Part shown: in pieces, positions 11,087 to 23,856 of the stretch | Position numbering within the stretch: the stretch's first letter is position 1 | Layout: each line of letters starts with the position of its first letter | Assembly (NCBI GenBank): GCA_037974965.1 | Contig: JBBPFI010000002.1 | Span: forward strand, 3,038,001-3,102,000 | From: Dacryopinax spathularia | Lineage: Eukaryota; Basidiomycota; Dacrymycetes; Dacrymycetales; Dacrymycetaceae | Direction: 5' to 3' | Length of the DNA: 64,000 nt | Notes under the pieces: model-generated | Told to the model about the DNA's origin: nothing | Seen by the model: the letters and a program-made list of their open reading frames with translations, nothing else | Database searches by the model: none | Made by a program: the position numbers and the translations under genes

Positions 11087-12904
11087 ATGTCCGGACCAAC
11101 GCACCTCCTATTCGAGTCCGCGGGAGGATATGCCCTCTTCGAAGCGAAGCTGTTTGAGGAGATTGGGATGCGGACGAAGCAGGTGCAGGACTCGATTGAG
11201 GACTTGCACAAGTTTGGCAAGATGGTGCAGCTGAAGAGTTTTGCTGCGTTCAAGAATGCTGCGCATGCTTTGGAGAACATCAACGACGTGACCGAAGGTG
11301 CGCTGCGACTGGGGTAGATCTAATGAGGGCGGGCGTCTGATGATGATATGCAGGCATCGTCAATGACCACCTGAAGAACCTCCTCGAGCTGAATCTGGGC
11401 AAGGCATCAAAAAAGACACCCATCGTCCTCGGTGTCTCTGACCGCACTCTCGGGAGCGCCATCACCACCGAACTAGGGATCAAGACCGACTGGTCCGAGC
11501 GATCCCAAGAGCTGATCCGCGGTATCCGCCTACACGCGGAGAAACTGCTCAAAGATTTCCAAGAGGGCGATCTGCTCAAGGCCCAGCTCGGCCTGGGTCA
11601 TTCCTACTCGCGCGCAAAGCTAAAGTTCAACGTGAACCGGTCGGACAACATGATCATTTGCTCTATTGCGACGCTCGACCAGCTGGACAAGGACGTGAAT
11701 ACGTTCGCGATGCGCGTGAGGGAATGGTATGGCTGGCATTTCCCAGAACTGGTCAAGATCGTGCCCGACAACTTCCAGTATGCGCGCGCGGCAAAGTTTA
11801 TCGGGGACAAGTCGCAGTTGAAGGAGGAGGCGATCCCGGAGCTGACTGAGATCCTGGATGGCGACGAGACACGGGCGAAGAACGTGGTGGACGCTGCCAA
11901 GCTCTCCATGGGCACGGATATCTCTCCGGTGGACCTGGTCAACATCTCCGCTTTTGCCGACCGGGTCATCTCACTCGCCAACTACCGCAAGGCGCTCACC
12001 GCCTACCTAACGGAGAAGATGAACCTCGTCGCGCCCTCCCTCACAAGCCTGATCGGCGAGCGGATAGGCGCACGACTCATCTCGCACGCCGGCTCGCTCA
12101 CAAACCTGAGCAAATACCCCGCGAGCACGGTCCAGATCCTCGGTGCTGAGAAGGCGCTCTTCCGCGCCCTTAAGACGAAGGGCAACACGCCCAAGTACGG
12201 CCTGATCTTCCATTCTGGGTTTATTGGCCGTGCGGGGAACAAGTACAAGGGTAGGATATCGCGTTTCCTGGCGAACAAGTGCTCGATCGCCGCGAGAATC
12301 GACTGCTTTACGGACAACCCGACGCCAAAGTTTGGCGAGGCGCTGAGGAATCAGGTCGAGGAGAGGTTGGCGTTCTTCGAGTCGGGCGTTGCGCCGTCCA
12401 AGAATGCGGACGCGATGAAGAAGGTTCTCGAGGCCCTGGAGCACGAGGAGGATGACGAGGACGTCGAGATGGCCGACGGGACCGCTCCGTCAGTCGTCGC
12501 TCCCGCTGTGGTGGAAGAGGATGCGGGCGAGAAGAAGAAAAAGAAGAAGAGAAAGTCGGAGGCTGTTGCTGTAAGTGCATTTTTCGGGTTGTCAAGATTG
12601 GTGATTGAGCGGTACCGTAGGAGGATGGCGAGCCTGCAGCGAAGAAGTCGAAGAAGGACAAATCCGAGGCAACGGCAGAGACACCAGCGAAGAAGGAGAA
12701 GAAGGAAAAGAAGAAGGAGAAGGTTCGCCCTCAACCTGGCTCCCTGTTACCAGAAACTGACGTCTTTGCTAGGCTGATATTACGTCGACCCCTGCGCAGG
12801 CAACGGAAGCCGAGTCCAGCCCCGAAAAGGTCAATAAGCCCAAGAAGTCCAAGGAGGAGAAAGAGGCGAAGAAGAAGCGGAAGAGCGAGGCCGTACTCGC
12901 ATGA
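11087..12904 (+). CDS. NOP56: box C/D snoRNP core protein Nop56
   Basis: Exons 11087-11297, 11354-12570, 12621-12722 and 12773-12904 give 553 residues. The start [13 protein letters not shown] is the NOP5 N-terminal domain. HAYSRAKVKF-like [17 protein letters not shown], the coiled coil, and the Nop domain [20 protein letters not shown] and [19 protein letters not shown] are plain. The sequence fits Nop56 (SIK1) better than Nop58: [26 protein letters not shown] is the Nop56 form. The last two exons encode a repeated Lys-rich KKE/KKD tail of the kind that contacts pre-rRNA. It acts in the nucleolus in 2'-O-methylation of rRNA with Nop1 and Snu13. Confidence 0.95.
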
Positions 12905-13354
12905 TCCTCCTTTCTTCCCCTTGTGTGGGCTTGTTGACGATGACGTTGTTTGGCATTTTTCCTGTACCAGCCGATGTACACTTTTTCCTACTGTTTTGGC
13001 CTGTCTAGTATCATCACTGCATCATCCTCTGCTGATAGCGAGATCCGCTGATCTTGCTGTAAACATCTTGCGGGAAATTCTATGGTTTCTATTCGAGCAA
13101 GTGTATTGCTCGCTTCGCATCACAAGTCGCTTGTCGTCATTTTATGGCTTCTCCATCCAGGGACACATGAACCCCTTCCTCCCTCCCCCTCGCGACACAC
13201 ACGTTCCAGACCATCAACGCAAAGTGCTTCTGTGCGGAGCCAATTTCTTGTCTTTTCAGCACGCTGCATTTACGTGTCTTTGAGGGCCCTAATTCACCAA
13301 AGCACCCCCTCCCCACCACCTCGTCCACTGCACCTCTCACACCAACCAGCAGTA
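12905..13354. other. intergenic NOP56/GMPP
   Basis: Holds the NOP56 3' UTR and the promoter of the following gene. A C/T-rich stretch precedes the start at 13355. Nothing else was recognised. Confidence 0.45.
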
Positions 13355-14816
13355 ATGTCCGTCTCGTCAAAAGCTGTTATCCTCATCGGTAAGGGCGTAT
13401 ATATGCTGCTCAAACCCATCACTGACGCGTCTGGCATGCTGCAGGTGGTCCCTCAAAGGGCACGCGTATGCGGCCACTGACGCTCGACACCCCCAAGCCG
13501 CTCTTCCCCATCGCGGGCCGACCCCTCCTGTGGCATCATATCCGCGCGCTGTCCAAGGTCGAGAGGCTCAACGAGGTGTTCATCATTGGTTTCTATGAGG
13601 ATGCGAGCCTGGCGCCGTTCTTGAAGGACGTCTCGCGGGAATTCAAGAACCTGTCTATAAAGTGCGTCCCTGCCACCTTGCCTTTCTCCTCAGAGCTCAA
13701 GGATGCACGCAGGTACATGAGGGAATACCAGGCGCTTGGGACGGCTGGAGGACTGTATCATTTTCGGGATACGATCCTGCGTGGCGGGCCGGGCCAGATC
13801 TTCGTCCTCCACGTCGACATCTGCTGCTCCTTCCCGCTCAAAGAGCTGCTCGAGTTCCACGGCACGCACCGTGGGCTCGTCTCCATGCTCGGCGTCCGCG
13901 TGCCCAAGGAGACCGCATCCAAGTACGGCTGTATCGTCCCTGACCCACGGACGAAGCAGGTCCTGCACTATGTCGAGAAACCCGAATCTTTCATCTCCGA
14001 TCTGATCAACGGCGGTGTCTACCTGCTCGAAGCGCAGGGGTTCTTCGAAGCTACCAGGAGGGCGATGGAATTGAAGTCGAAGCAGGAGAGGGAAGACCCC
14101 TATTCGTTCCAGGACGACCTCCTGCGCTTGGAGCAGGACGTGATTGTCCCCCTGTGCGACGAGAAGAAGGTCTTCGTGTACGAGACAGCGGACTTCTGGA
14201 GACAGATCAAGTCCGCCGGCTCTGCACTGCCAGCAACGGCCCTCTACCTCAACCAATATCGCACCACCAACCCGGAGATGCTTACCAAGCCCAAGCCTGG
14301 CGGACCAGAGATCGTCGAGCCGGTGCATATCGACTCCACCGCCCAAGTAGACCCGACGGCTAAGATTGGTCCTTCCGTCAGCATTGGCCCAGGTGTGGTG
14401 ATCGGCGCCGGCGTCCGAGTCAAGGAGAGCATCATCCTAGACAACGTGATCATCGAGGTACGCACCCTCCCTACCCCACAGCATCAACACACGCCCTATC
14501 TAATCTTATCTCCTTGAATCTGTATAGAAAAACGCGATCGTAGCGCACTCGATCGTCGCTGCCGACTGCCGCATAGGGCCCTGGGCGCGGATTGAGGGCG
14601 AGCCTCTGAAGCCCACGTCGGTCGAGGACAGCCCGACGAAGGAGACGATCACTATTCTCGCTAACAACGTTACTGTCGCGCGGGATGTGCTTGTTCGATG
14701 GTACGCGCTTTCCTTTCGCCGCGTTGTGTTGCTGTTTACTGATGGGTTGGGACAGCTGCATCGTCCTTCCGCAGAAGACGCTCACCACTAACTGCCGGAA
14801 CGAAGTCCTCCTATAA
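13355..14816 (+). CDS. GDP-mannose pyrophosphorylase-like protein (GMPPA type)
   Basis: Five exons (13355-13388, 13445-13661, 13713-14457, 14528-14700, 14756-14816) give 409 residues. The nucleotidyltransferase signature GGPSKGTRMRPLTLDTPKPLFPIAGRP opens the protein, followed by YMREYQALGTAGGLYHFRD and FVLHVDICCSFPL. The C-terminal half has hexapeptide repeats (VDPTAKIGPSVSIGPGVVIG) of a left-handed beta-helix. The GGPSKGTR form of the loop (instead of GGxGTRLRPLT) and the HVDICC site suggest the alpha, regulatory-type subunit rather than the catalytic beta (Psa1) subunit. The 51-bp intron at 13662-13712 is in frame, so it is easily missed; removing it restores the conserved IKYMREYQALGTAGG. 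Confidence 0.88.
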
Positions 14817-15138
14817 TCCCACCCCTCAACTCTTCAGGCCATCAACCTCTCAGCCCGGTGCTGTGCCCTTCCCCACAAAACGAAAGCTACCAAATCAGAG
14901 CCGTGCATAGTTAGGACACTCGGACTCCCCATCCTCCTTTCGCTTGAAGTCCTTTCAGACTTGAACCGCACACGATACCCCTTCAACGCATAGATTATGC
15001 AAGTTTCGCTAGGCTTTTTAATTGCTAGATCCGATTGAGATTGCTCTTACGCATGCGTACAATGGATACCTATTTGCTCGAGAGATACATTGCCTGCTTT
15101 CACCCTCACCCTCACCCTCGCTCTCGACTGCTCCTGGC
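14817..15138. other. 3'-3' intergenic region
   Basis: Lies between the convergent GMPP-like and SDR genes and should hold only their 3' UTRs. A short CCCTCA-type repeat lies at about 15100-15122. No gene was recognised. Confidence 0.45.
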
Positions 15139-16324
15139 TTAGCCGCGCCCCACGAACGGCATCTCCGTCGCCCTGCCCCTGACGTTAGCCACGTAACTCT
15201 GGAGAAGAACAGTGGAAAGAAAGACTCACATAACATTCATAGTCAAAACCGTGACATCCAACGGCAACCCCGCCACAAAAACAACCGCATCCGCCACATA
15301 CTTCGGATCGAACACCGCTTCCGGCCGCACGCTCCCATCCGCCTGCGGGACCCCATGGGCCATTCGTCCGCCGAGGGAGGTGTCGGCGTTCCCGATGTCG
15401 ATCTGTGTGCAGGCGATGTTGTATTTCCGGCCGTCGAGGGAGGTGGATTTTGTGAGGCCGAGGATGGCGTGTTTGGACATTGTGTAGGGGCTTGAGTCTA
15501 CACTTAGTGATCAGCAGGTCCGTTCATCACACCAGAACCCCTGGGAGCAGCCAAGCCTGGCAGGGAATAGGGAATGCAAGGAAGACCGCCAGCCAGATGA
15601 AGAGAAGAGAAAGGCAGAGAAAGGAAGCAGGCACATACTGGGCCGAGGCGCATAGGCAGATATGCTGCCGTTGTTGATTATCCGACCCCCGCGAGGAGAC
15701 TGGCTCTTCATGATCCTCACCGCTTCCTGCGTGCATAACCACGCTCCCGTGAGGTTGACGTTGATGACGGACTGGAATTGGGCGAGGGTGAGGTCTTCGA
15801 TTGGGAGTGGGGGGGCGCCCGTGCCGGCGTTGTTGAATAGCATGTCGAGCCGGCCTGTCACCCCAAACCAATATCAGCATCAGCATCAACATCCGCTCTG
15901 GCCCTCTCGATCCCTCAACGGAGTGGGCTGAGAGTCCGAGGGCAGGGCAGGGGACGCACCAAATTGCTGCCTAACAGCCGCAAACAGGTTCCTCACCTCC
16001 CCCTCGTCGGCAATATCGCACACCAGCGCCAGGACCTGTCCACCAAACCCCTGGCATTCTGCAGCGACTTCCGAAAGCTCCGCCCGGCGACGAGCGGCGA
16101 GTACGACCGACCAGCCTGCTTTTGCTAGTGCGAGGGCGGAGACTTTGCCGATGCCTGCTCTTTTGGGTCAGCCTGCTTTCAAGGAAAGGAGGGGGGAAGA
16201 AGGACGAACCCGAGGAGGCACCGGTAATAAGTGCGACTTTTGCCTGTGCGCTGCCTGGAGCAGAGGTGGAACGAGGCATCTCCTCCTCCTTCGTGCCAGT
16301 CGCTGTCGGTTCGGTGCTAGCCAT
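15139..16324 (-). CDS. short-chain dehydrogenase/reductase (SDR)
   Basis: Exons 16324-16210, 16154-15960, 15854-15639, 15497-15230 and 15178-15139 give 277 residues. The Rossmann NAD(P) motif TGASSGIGK is split by the first intron. NNAG ([10 protein letters not shown]) and the active-site pair YTMSK (Tyr-x3-Lys) are present, with a serine in [12 protein letters not shown]. The last exon ends [10 protein letters not shown], the usual end of this classical-SDR group. The length is normal and all catalytic residues are visible. An N-terminal extension of about 25 residues precedes the fold, without a clear targeting signal. The substrate is unknown. Confidence 0.88.
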
Positions 16325-16900
16325 GTGTCTTTATACCTTATCGGCTGGGTAGTGCTCTTGATAATGACTAGCACTCAATTAGCTCAATGGAGAGATTAGA
16401 GAACAGTTCTAAAAGAACGCACCTCCTCGTACTTAATCAGTGTCCGTGAACTTCTGTTCTGGCTCGTTCGGTTCGGTTCAGGAGCACGAAAGCGGAGAAG
16501 AACGTCCAAGCAGGGTTAGTTTATAACCAAGCTCTGGTAAGGTTCGCTGGGTGTTACTTGCTTGGCCAGACCCCCTTTGCGGAGCGCGGACGATGCTCCG
16601 GTTTCGGATGAGGTACCGGGACGATGGACCGATGCCTTCCTCCAAAAGAAGGCAGAAACCGGCTTCTTTCGGCGTAATTCCTTCCCCGCAGTTTCACGCG
16701 CCACGCGCTCAGGGGTTCCAAGGCCTGGGGTGCGCGTCCCTATGTTGCGACGACTTCTCCGAATTGCACTTTGTGCTGGCAAATCCGAGCATCGCCGCCG
16801 CTATCATCATCATAGCCTATCGGTATGCCTATCCTTCCATAACATTTGTACAACAAGAGTGGCTAATAGGAAAGCATTTCATAGATACATACGCCACCCG
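16325..16900. other. divergent intergenic region
   Basis: Shared upstream region of the SDR (minus) and the BSP-family gene (plus). Open frames here lack domains. The start of the BSP gene could lie further upstream through an unseen intron. Confidence 0.45.
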
Positions 16901-17692
16901 ATGCCCCTCCTCAACCTCCTCCATCGCAAACCCCTCCCAAACCCTACCCAGCCACCCTCCTCCTCAAAATCATGGCAATCCCTCGACCCCCTCCTAACAA
17001 ACTCCCAATCCCCCGTCCCCCTCCCCACATTCACCTTCGACCCTAACCACACCTCCCCCAACATCATCATTTCCCTCCTCCCCGACCCTGTCCCTTTCCT
17101 CGAACGAGCCTCAGCGTACATACTCTCTTACTTGGAGTCGGCGAAGGACCCTCCGGTGAGAGCGGTGGAGCTGAGGTTGTCCAAAGAAGGAGGGGTGGCT
17201 GCTACGGTAGGAGGGGTGGTGACGCTCTTCTTACCGTATTTTGAAGGGTACGGGAAGACTCATACGCCGGAGGAGACCTTACATGAGATTATGGGAGTGG
17301 TCTTACATGAGCTTGTGCATGTGTATCAACATGACGGACACCATACAGTCCCTGGAGGGCTCATAGAGGGCGTGGCGGATTTCCTCCGCCTCAGAGCGGG
17401 GTTGGCCCCTCCTCACTGGAAGAGGACGAGAGGAGGGACATGGGACGCGGGGTACGAAAGGACCGCGTTCTTTTTGGAGTGGATCGAGAGCGAGAAGGAA
17501 GGGTTCGTGAGGGGGTTGAATGCAGAGTGTAGGGAGAAGTATCAGGAGGATAGGGTATGGAGGGGCTTGACTGGGAAAGGGGTGGGGCAGCTTTGGGGGG
17601 AATGGCAGGCTGTTATTCCGAGTGGTGTGGAGGAGGGCGCACCGCCGGCGGTGCCTACTGAGGCTGCGGCTCCTGGGGCGTGGAGGGAGTAG
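16901..17692 (+). CDS. BSP-family putative zinc metalloprotease
   Basis: Single exon, 263 residues from the ATG at 16901. The central motif LHELVHVYQHDG contains HExxH, followed by GGLIEGVADFLRLRAG and later the aromatic-rich GYERTAFFLEWIE. These are the three conserved blocks of the plant/fungal basic secretory protein family (peptidase of plants and bacteria). The Glu in HELVH and the two His are the expected metal and catalytic residues; a third ligand may come from EGVADF. No signal peptide is evident at this start (MPLLNLLHRKPLPNP), which is odd for a family that is usually secreted. A cytosolic isoform or a missed upstream exon are both possible. Its stop is only 90 bp from the stop of the convergent IWR1-like gene. 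Confidence 0.8.
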   Translation: MPLLNLLHRKPLPNPTQPPSSSKSWQSLDPLLTNSQSPVPLPTFTFDPNHTSPNIIISLLPDPVPFLERASAYILSYLESAKDPPVRAVELRLSKEGGVAATVGGVVTLFLPYFEGYGKTHTPEETLHEIMGVVLHELVHVYQHDGHHTVPGGLIEGVADFLRLRAGLAPPHWKRTRGGTWDAGYERTAFFLEWIESEKEGFVRGLNAECREKYQEDRVWRGLTGKGVGQLWGEWQAVIPSGVEEGAPPAVPTEAAAPGAWRE

Positions 17693-17782
17693 GATTCGCG
17701 TTGCGTTGAGTGGGAGATAGAGCGAGAGGAAGGATATTGTATCGTTAGGTATCACAAGAGACTGGTATATCCCTCAAACATC

Positions 17783-19689
17783 CTAATATTCCCCCTCCTC
17801 CATCTCCTCATCATCCTCCCCCTCCCCGTCCTCATCCTCCGCACCCCCAAACCCCCTCATCCGCCTCCCAAACCGCTCCAACACCTCCCTCCTCCCCCCA
17901 CTCAACGCCAACCCCCTCCCCGCAAGCTCCTCATCCTCGTCCCATTCCTCTTCCCGTTCTTCGTCCCACCTGTTCTCGGTGTAGTACAAACCGTCTTCGA
18001 TTCGTTGGCGGCGCTCGAGGTCCGCACTGCTCCCGCCTGAGTCGGAGAAGTTCTCGGAGGCGTCGGGCTCGTCGGGGTAGTCGTTTTGGTAGTAGTTCTC
18101 GTCTGCAACCAGGATCAGCATATCATTCTCCCAGGAGCCTGCAGCCGAAATAGCACTTGGCGAGGGAGTGGGAGAGAAGGGCGAAAGGCGAATGGGAGAC
18201 GGAGGAGGGAGGCAATGCGAGACGTACCATTCGAGTCCTCATCAACCTCACTATCCACCTCCTCCCCACTCGAGTAGTCTCCTTCCTCATCAAACACAGC
18301 CGACATGCCCGTCCTGTCCACAGCATGTCAGCAGCTCATCCTCTTTCTCGCAGCGTATAAAAAGAGAAGAAAAGAAGGCAGATGGATGGAGCAGACGCAC
18401 AATTCGGCAACCTGTCCCTCATTAACCATCCTCGTCACCCAACTCTGGTTCTGCGCTGCCTTCTCCCTCGAGAAATAAAACAAATCATAAACATAATCGT
18501 CCTCCGCTGCCGAAGCTGAAGCTGGGGTGGAGGGACGTTCTGCAAGCGTACGGTCGAGGGCGGCTTTGGCTGAGAGGGGGGTGGTCGTTCCGGAGGCTGG
18601 GGCCGAGTGGGTTGCTGAGTCGGCTTGGGATTGGGTTGGAGCTGGGGCGGGGGAGGGGGCGGGAGCTGGGACGGCGGAGGGACGAGAGGGACGCTTGAGA
18701 GGTTTTGAGGGCGAGGTGTCGCCATGCACTATCCCGTACTGCTCAGCAAACAATTCTCCAACGAAACAAGGCGTGCTCACTTCTGAGGAACCGCTCGATC
18801 ATATTGTTAAACATGTCCATCTCCCTCTCCTCCACCCCAGCACTCCTCTGCGGCGTCGCTGCCGTTGCTGCTTGTCGGGTCGCTTTGATGACATTGGGCG
18901 CGGCTGCGGGGGGTTCAGGCACGACGGGAACGAGCTCAGCTTCGAGGTATTTGAATGGCAGTGCGGGCTCTTCGGAGATGCTGGGTACTGCTGACTTGCC
19001 TGTGGCTGAGAGGGAGGAAGCGGAGAGACCAAAGGCGGCGGATTTCCGCCGGGGCATTATCCTGTACACCCTCTGCCCTCCCTCCGACTTCCCCGCCTTC
19101 GTTTCCTTCTCCCGCTTCCCCCTTTCTCCTGCAGATTCCCCAGCATCCCTCCCCGCCTCAGCCTCAGAAGCAGGAGTAAGCTCATCACCAGCCCTCTTCT
19201 CAAGATCATCAATCCGTCTCTTCAGCTCCTCCGACGACCCCACTCCCCCCGCACCAGACTTCGCAGACTCCCAAACTCTACCAGGAACAGTCTCGGCGAA
19301 CCTGAACACCCCCGCCTCTACCTGCACCTCAGCTTGCGAGGAAGAGGGTTGAGTGACTTTACGTTTCTTGGACTTGCGTTCGAGCGTTGGGGAGGGCGGG
19401 TTTTGGGGTGTTCCGTATACTGCTCAACGTGTCAGCCTGGAAGGCCACGGAGGGCACGGAGAGGAGAAGAGAGGTAGGAAGGGGAGAGAAGGAAGAAGTG
19501 GGGAGTGGGGGAGGGGGACTGACCGAGCGCTTTGAGTGGTAGTTGGTCGCGGTGCCTTTTGATGCCTACGACCATCAACGACGGCCTCGGCGCAGGAGCT
19601 GGCATTGGCTCTGGAGCTGGAGCTGCAGCTGGGGTTGTGGATGATGAGGCTGCAGCTGGGGTGGTCATTGGGGGGATTGAGGTTGTCAT
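17783..19689 (-). CDS. Iwr1-like RNA polymerase II nuclear import factor
   Basis: Five exons (19689-19524, 19419-18781, 18728-18401, 18313-18228, 18102-17783) give 512 residues. The diagnostic block is near the C-terminus: DDYVYDLFYF, then EEVDSEVDEDSNDENYYQNDYPDE, the Iwr1 domain; the DENYY part starts in the last exon. The N-terminal part has VGIKRHRDQLPLKAL, the conserved start of Iwr1/SLC7A6OS, and VFRFAETV. Long Ala/Pro-rich and acidic linkers make it much larger than yeast Iwr1. The family escorts assembled Pol II into the nucleus. The last 60 residues are Glu-rich. Confidence 0.85.
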
Positions 19690-20222
19690 GTTCAGTTCGG
19701 GGCGAGGTATATATGAGAGGAGGCGGAGCGGGGAGAGTTCCTGTTGCGCTGCGTCTCGTGAAATCTCTAAGAGAGCGAGCGGTTGGACCCTGGGTGACGA
19801 ATGCGAAGGTGAGGGAACAGGTCACGTGAACAATAACCCTGTAGAAGTGGACGGCCCTGGGATCCAGGTACGCCTTACCTCTTTGACGAGGCTTTCGACA
19901 GATAGTTGTTGGATTTGGGAACTGTACTACTTATCCTGACCTGGACAACTTCATGAAGGTGCACAGTCTGCCTGAAGAAGTTTGAAGTTCCCCGATGTCG
20001 CACGTGCCCTCCCGGGCCTCACTACGTCACGCCGATCAGGGACCGCGTCAACCGCCGTTTCCCCGCGAACGCGCAGCGTATTCCCCCATCTCCTACTTAC
20101 TCCTCACTGGCTTATCCTTATACCCCTTCACTCAACATATCTATCCACTCTAGACCAAGCTACAAGCTACTCAAGTTGCCGCAGCTACTAGTACAAGAGG
20201 CTCAAAGGAACAAGAGGGTAGG
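19690..20222. other. divergent intergenic region
   Basis: Lies between the starts of the IWR1-like gene and the PH-domain gene and should hold both promoters. No other gene was seen; a C/T-rich leader precedes the start at 20223. Confidence 0.45.
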
Positions 20223-23200
20223 ATGCCCAAACCCATCCAAATATCATATGCATCCCCAACACTCGTCCCACCCGAAGACACACCTTCCCCATTCCGCGCC
20301 TCATCGTCCCATTCCCACTCCCACTCCGCCTCCCATTCACAGCATGGACAACAGCCAGAGGCAGGGCCATCAAATCCCTATTCCGGGGTGTCGCCCTCCC
20401 CTGGGCTGGTGAGCACGTCGGACGACCATGCCCGTGCCCTTAGGAGGATCTTTATTGGCCAGATGCCCGCTTCTGTCGTCCTTCCCGCGGCAGCACAAGC
20501 AGGAAAGATCTGGAATTTCACTCGCCGTGGTCGGGGAAAGTCAAGAGCCGAGAGTGGGATGAGCGAGGACGACGACCTCCAAGACGAGGAACGCCGAAGG
20601 CTAAGGGACCGGTTCATCCGCCGCGGAGGGACGCAAGAAGCTTGGGAGGGCGAGATGGGCGCTCGGTTTTTGGATCGATGGGCTTTTCTGACTGGCGAGG
20701 CTTCGGGACGGGAGTGGAGGGATAGAGGGCGGAAGGGGGAAGGGAAGGGGAAAGGGAAGAAGGGGAAGGAGAAGCGAGAGTGGGTGGGACGGACGTTCGA
20801 GGTTGGGAAGGAGTTTTGGGAGGTTGTGGAGGAGGAGCTGGAGGCGCGAGACAGGGAGCGGGAACAGGAGGGGAAGCATCGAGAGGGCGAGGATGCAGGG
20901 CTGAAGACATTACGGGTGGAACCGACTACATCGGACAAAGTCCTGGAGCGCGCTGATGAACGGGAGTCGCACGTCGGCAGAGTGAGCCAGAAGGCCGCCG
21001 AGCTGTATGCTGACCCGCCAGAGGAGCTCTATCCTCCTATCTCTGCAGACACTCACACAGTGGAGAGCACATCCACTCCAAAACCGGCAGTACCATCCCT
21101 CCCTCCTGACCAAGTAGTTCCGCCAACGATCACCGTCGACCCTCCCTCTACCACGAAAGCGCCAGTCCCGGCCTCACCCACCGCCCCCCGCGCATCAGAA
21201 GAAACAGCGCTCCAAACGGCCGAATCGATCTCCTCCACACGTCCTCTCCTCGGCGTACCCGGAACCACTCCCGCCGAGCCCGCCGGCTCATCCAAACCAA
21301 CGGACGCCGCGTCTTCAGGCAGGCTGAGGACACTCCGCTCCGCTCTGAGTACGGGCAGGAAAGGGAGGAAGAGTATAGGGAAGAACGTCACTTTTCCCCC
21401 TACGCCTCCTCCCGACGCGCAAGGTTCGTCGGCCCCTTCCGGCGCCGGAGAACCGCCCGCTCCGCCACACGAAGTCCTCGCCCGCCGTGGCTCTTCCGTC
21501 GAAGGCACCTCGGCCGGAGCGTCAGTCGCAGCCGCCCCCTCCCTCGCCGCCGAAGAAGACGAGTTCTCCCTCGACGTGGTGATGAGGGACCGTATGCTCC
21601 TTAGAGCGCTCTATACGAGGTCAGAGGATATCCCGCGGCGGTATGATGAGGAGGAGGCGAGGAGGCATCCGGATGCTAGGGGGGAGGATTGGGCTGAGAG
21701 GCTGGTGGTGTGGAGAGGGGGGGAGAGGAAGCGGGTGGAGATATACGAGGATCATGTGCGTCCCCTTTCTTCCCTTTCCGCTTGCTTCTGCATTGGGGGA
21801 TATTGACATCCGGGTAGACGCTCCCAGGAGCCTCAAAACTCAAAGGTCATCAACGCCTAGCATTCGTCATCCCCCTCCAACTCCCCACGACCTCCCTCTC
21901 CCTCTACTCCGCCACAGACCTAACATTCTGCCTCACCTGCGCCCCCTTCCCCGCAGACTCCCTCCGCTCCCGCGCGAAATTTCACCTCGCCTCCTCCGGA
22001 ACTAATATCTTCATATTCAAACCCAAGTCGCGCACACGCGCCCTGGACTGGATGTGGAAGCTCTGGCGCTTTCTAGGCGGCCACTTCCCGAGACATGTGG
22101 ACGTGCAGGTCCCCGCGCTGGATACGCGAGTCCGCATCTTTGTCCCGCAGCTGGACCCGCTCAGCCTAACGAGGAAAGAAGTGCTCGAGACGTGTCTTGA
22201 GAGTCTGTTGAGTGTACCGGAGTATCAGGCGCTTATGGAGCCCACGTTGCGAGCGGGAGGGAAAGCGGAACTGTGTTGGCGCTCGGAGCTGAAGCTGGAT
22301 TGGCTCTGGCTTTCCGTGGACGTCGAAGGCCGGCCACGCGCATGGGAAGTCCTCAATGGCCTGGCGCTCAGGCAAGCGAGGAAAGCTACCCATTTGGAGT
22401 TAAGGCTCGCTGAACATTATCCGACCAAAACTATCTTGGCGGACGGGACGACCCTCTCTGAGCCTCCTGCTGTGGAGGGGTATTTGCATCTGTATACGGT
22501 CGTCGCTTCACGCGTTAATAGGCGGCGCGTGTATGTGGCGACGAACGACGGCAACCTGATGTTCATGCCCCAGCACCGGGTCCGGCCACCCGCTCCGCCC
22601 ACGCTGCCACCCGAGGGGCAGACGGACGAGCAGCGCAAGCGGGCATGGGCGACATTCAGGGCCGAAGACACTGCCCGGCAAGGGGAGAACGTGCTCGTCA
22701 CTGAGGAGTATGTGGATTTGAGGGACGTCCTGATTATCCGGTGGGCTGAGGGGGTCAACCCGCCCAAGACGGAGGAGGTGAGCAAGGAGAGCGGGAATAT
22801 CCCGGATGTGCATGAGGGGTGGGAACACGAGCTTTATCGGGAGCGGACCGAAGATCTCGATTTGCCTAATGGCGACGCTGGCGGTGGACAAGGAGAAGGA
22901 GGAAGCACCAAAGCCCACTTGCGTGTCCAGAGATCGTTCGAGCTGGTCATGCGGTCTGGCCAGGTCATCCGGCTCGAAGCCCACGCTCGCCGAAATGCGA
23001 GTGAATGGATCCATCACCTCAAAGCGCTCGTCTCCTACTGGACAAGACAACACCGGGTCTGGGCAAGGTTCGAGATGGACCTGACGTACGGCGTTGACGA
23101 GCACCGGGATGGCGTACTCAAGCCTCGGTCTTCCGTGGGGTGGTACCCGAGGCCGAAGGAACCGGTGGATCCGGACGCGGGGTCGTCCTTGTTGCCGGGG

Positions 23201-23856
23201 TATTGGCATTGGTGTGTCTTGGATGGGTGCAGGGCGATCATCAAGTCTGGTAGGCTGTACCAGAAGACCGGGTACAGGAAACAATACACGTGAGCAACCG
23301 GTTCTTAACCCTCAGCCGAGGTGGTAGCTGATCGCTCCCCAGGCACATGTACCACATCCTCGTCCAGGGCCACCTACTACAGTTCAAGCTCACAAGCTCG
23401 ACCAACGTCGCCTACCGGCTAGTCAACTCCATCCCCCTCTCCGACGCGTACGTCTACTCTGGCCAATCGGCTACCTCTACCATGCCTCAAAGCAGGGACG
23501 AACAACAAGGCCGATATATCACCCGATACTACCAAGACGGGTTCGAAGCGCGGGACAGTGACGAAGACACGACCTTCGTAATCTGGTACCGCGACACGGG
23601 CGCCCCCAGCCGGCCTATACCCAAACCTCCGGAGAATGCGCTCGCGTCGGCGCATGTGGGGGAAGGCGAGCCCCCGCAGGCAGGACAGATCCCAAGTCTG
23701 GGGGAGAAGAACAAGCTCTTGATTTGTAGAGCTAGGAGTAGGCTGGAGAGGGATACGTGGTGCTGGGCTCTAAATGTGGAGATTGAGAGGCTTGTGAGGG
23801 CTGCTGTGGGGCGGGAGAGGGCGTTGAGGGAGGACGGGGAGATCCAGAGGGCCTGA
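20223..23856 (+). CDS. large PH-domain protein, Spo71-like
   Basis: Exons 20223-21755, 21818-23289 and 23343-23856 give 1172 residues. The N-terminus is low complexity (Ser-His repeats), followed by a conserved block ALRRIFIGQMPASVV and later ARFLDRWAFLTGEASG. A long disordered Ser/Pro region leads to the C-terminal half, which has two PH-like segments: TYVVASRVNRRRVYVATNDGN-like sequence around residue 740 and THMYHILVQGHLLQFK with IPLSDAYVYSG near residue 1000, ending in a helix (RLERDTWCWALNVEIERL). This layout matches the Spo71/Mug56 group, which in yeasts organises the prospore membrane with Vps13. The function in a basidiomycete is inferred only. Full-length frame with no breaks. Confidence 0.65.
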
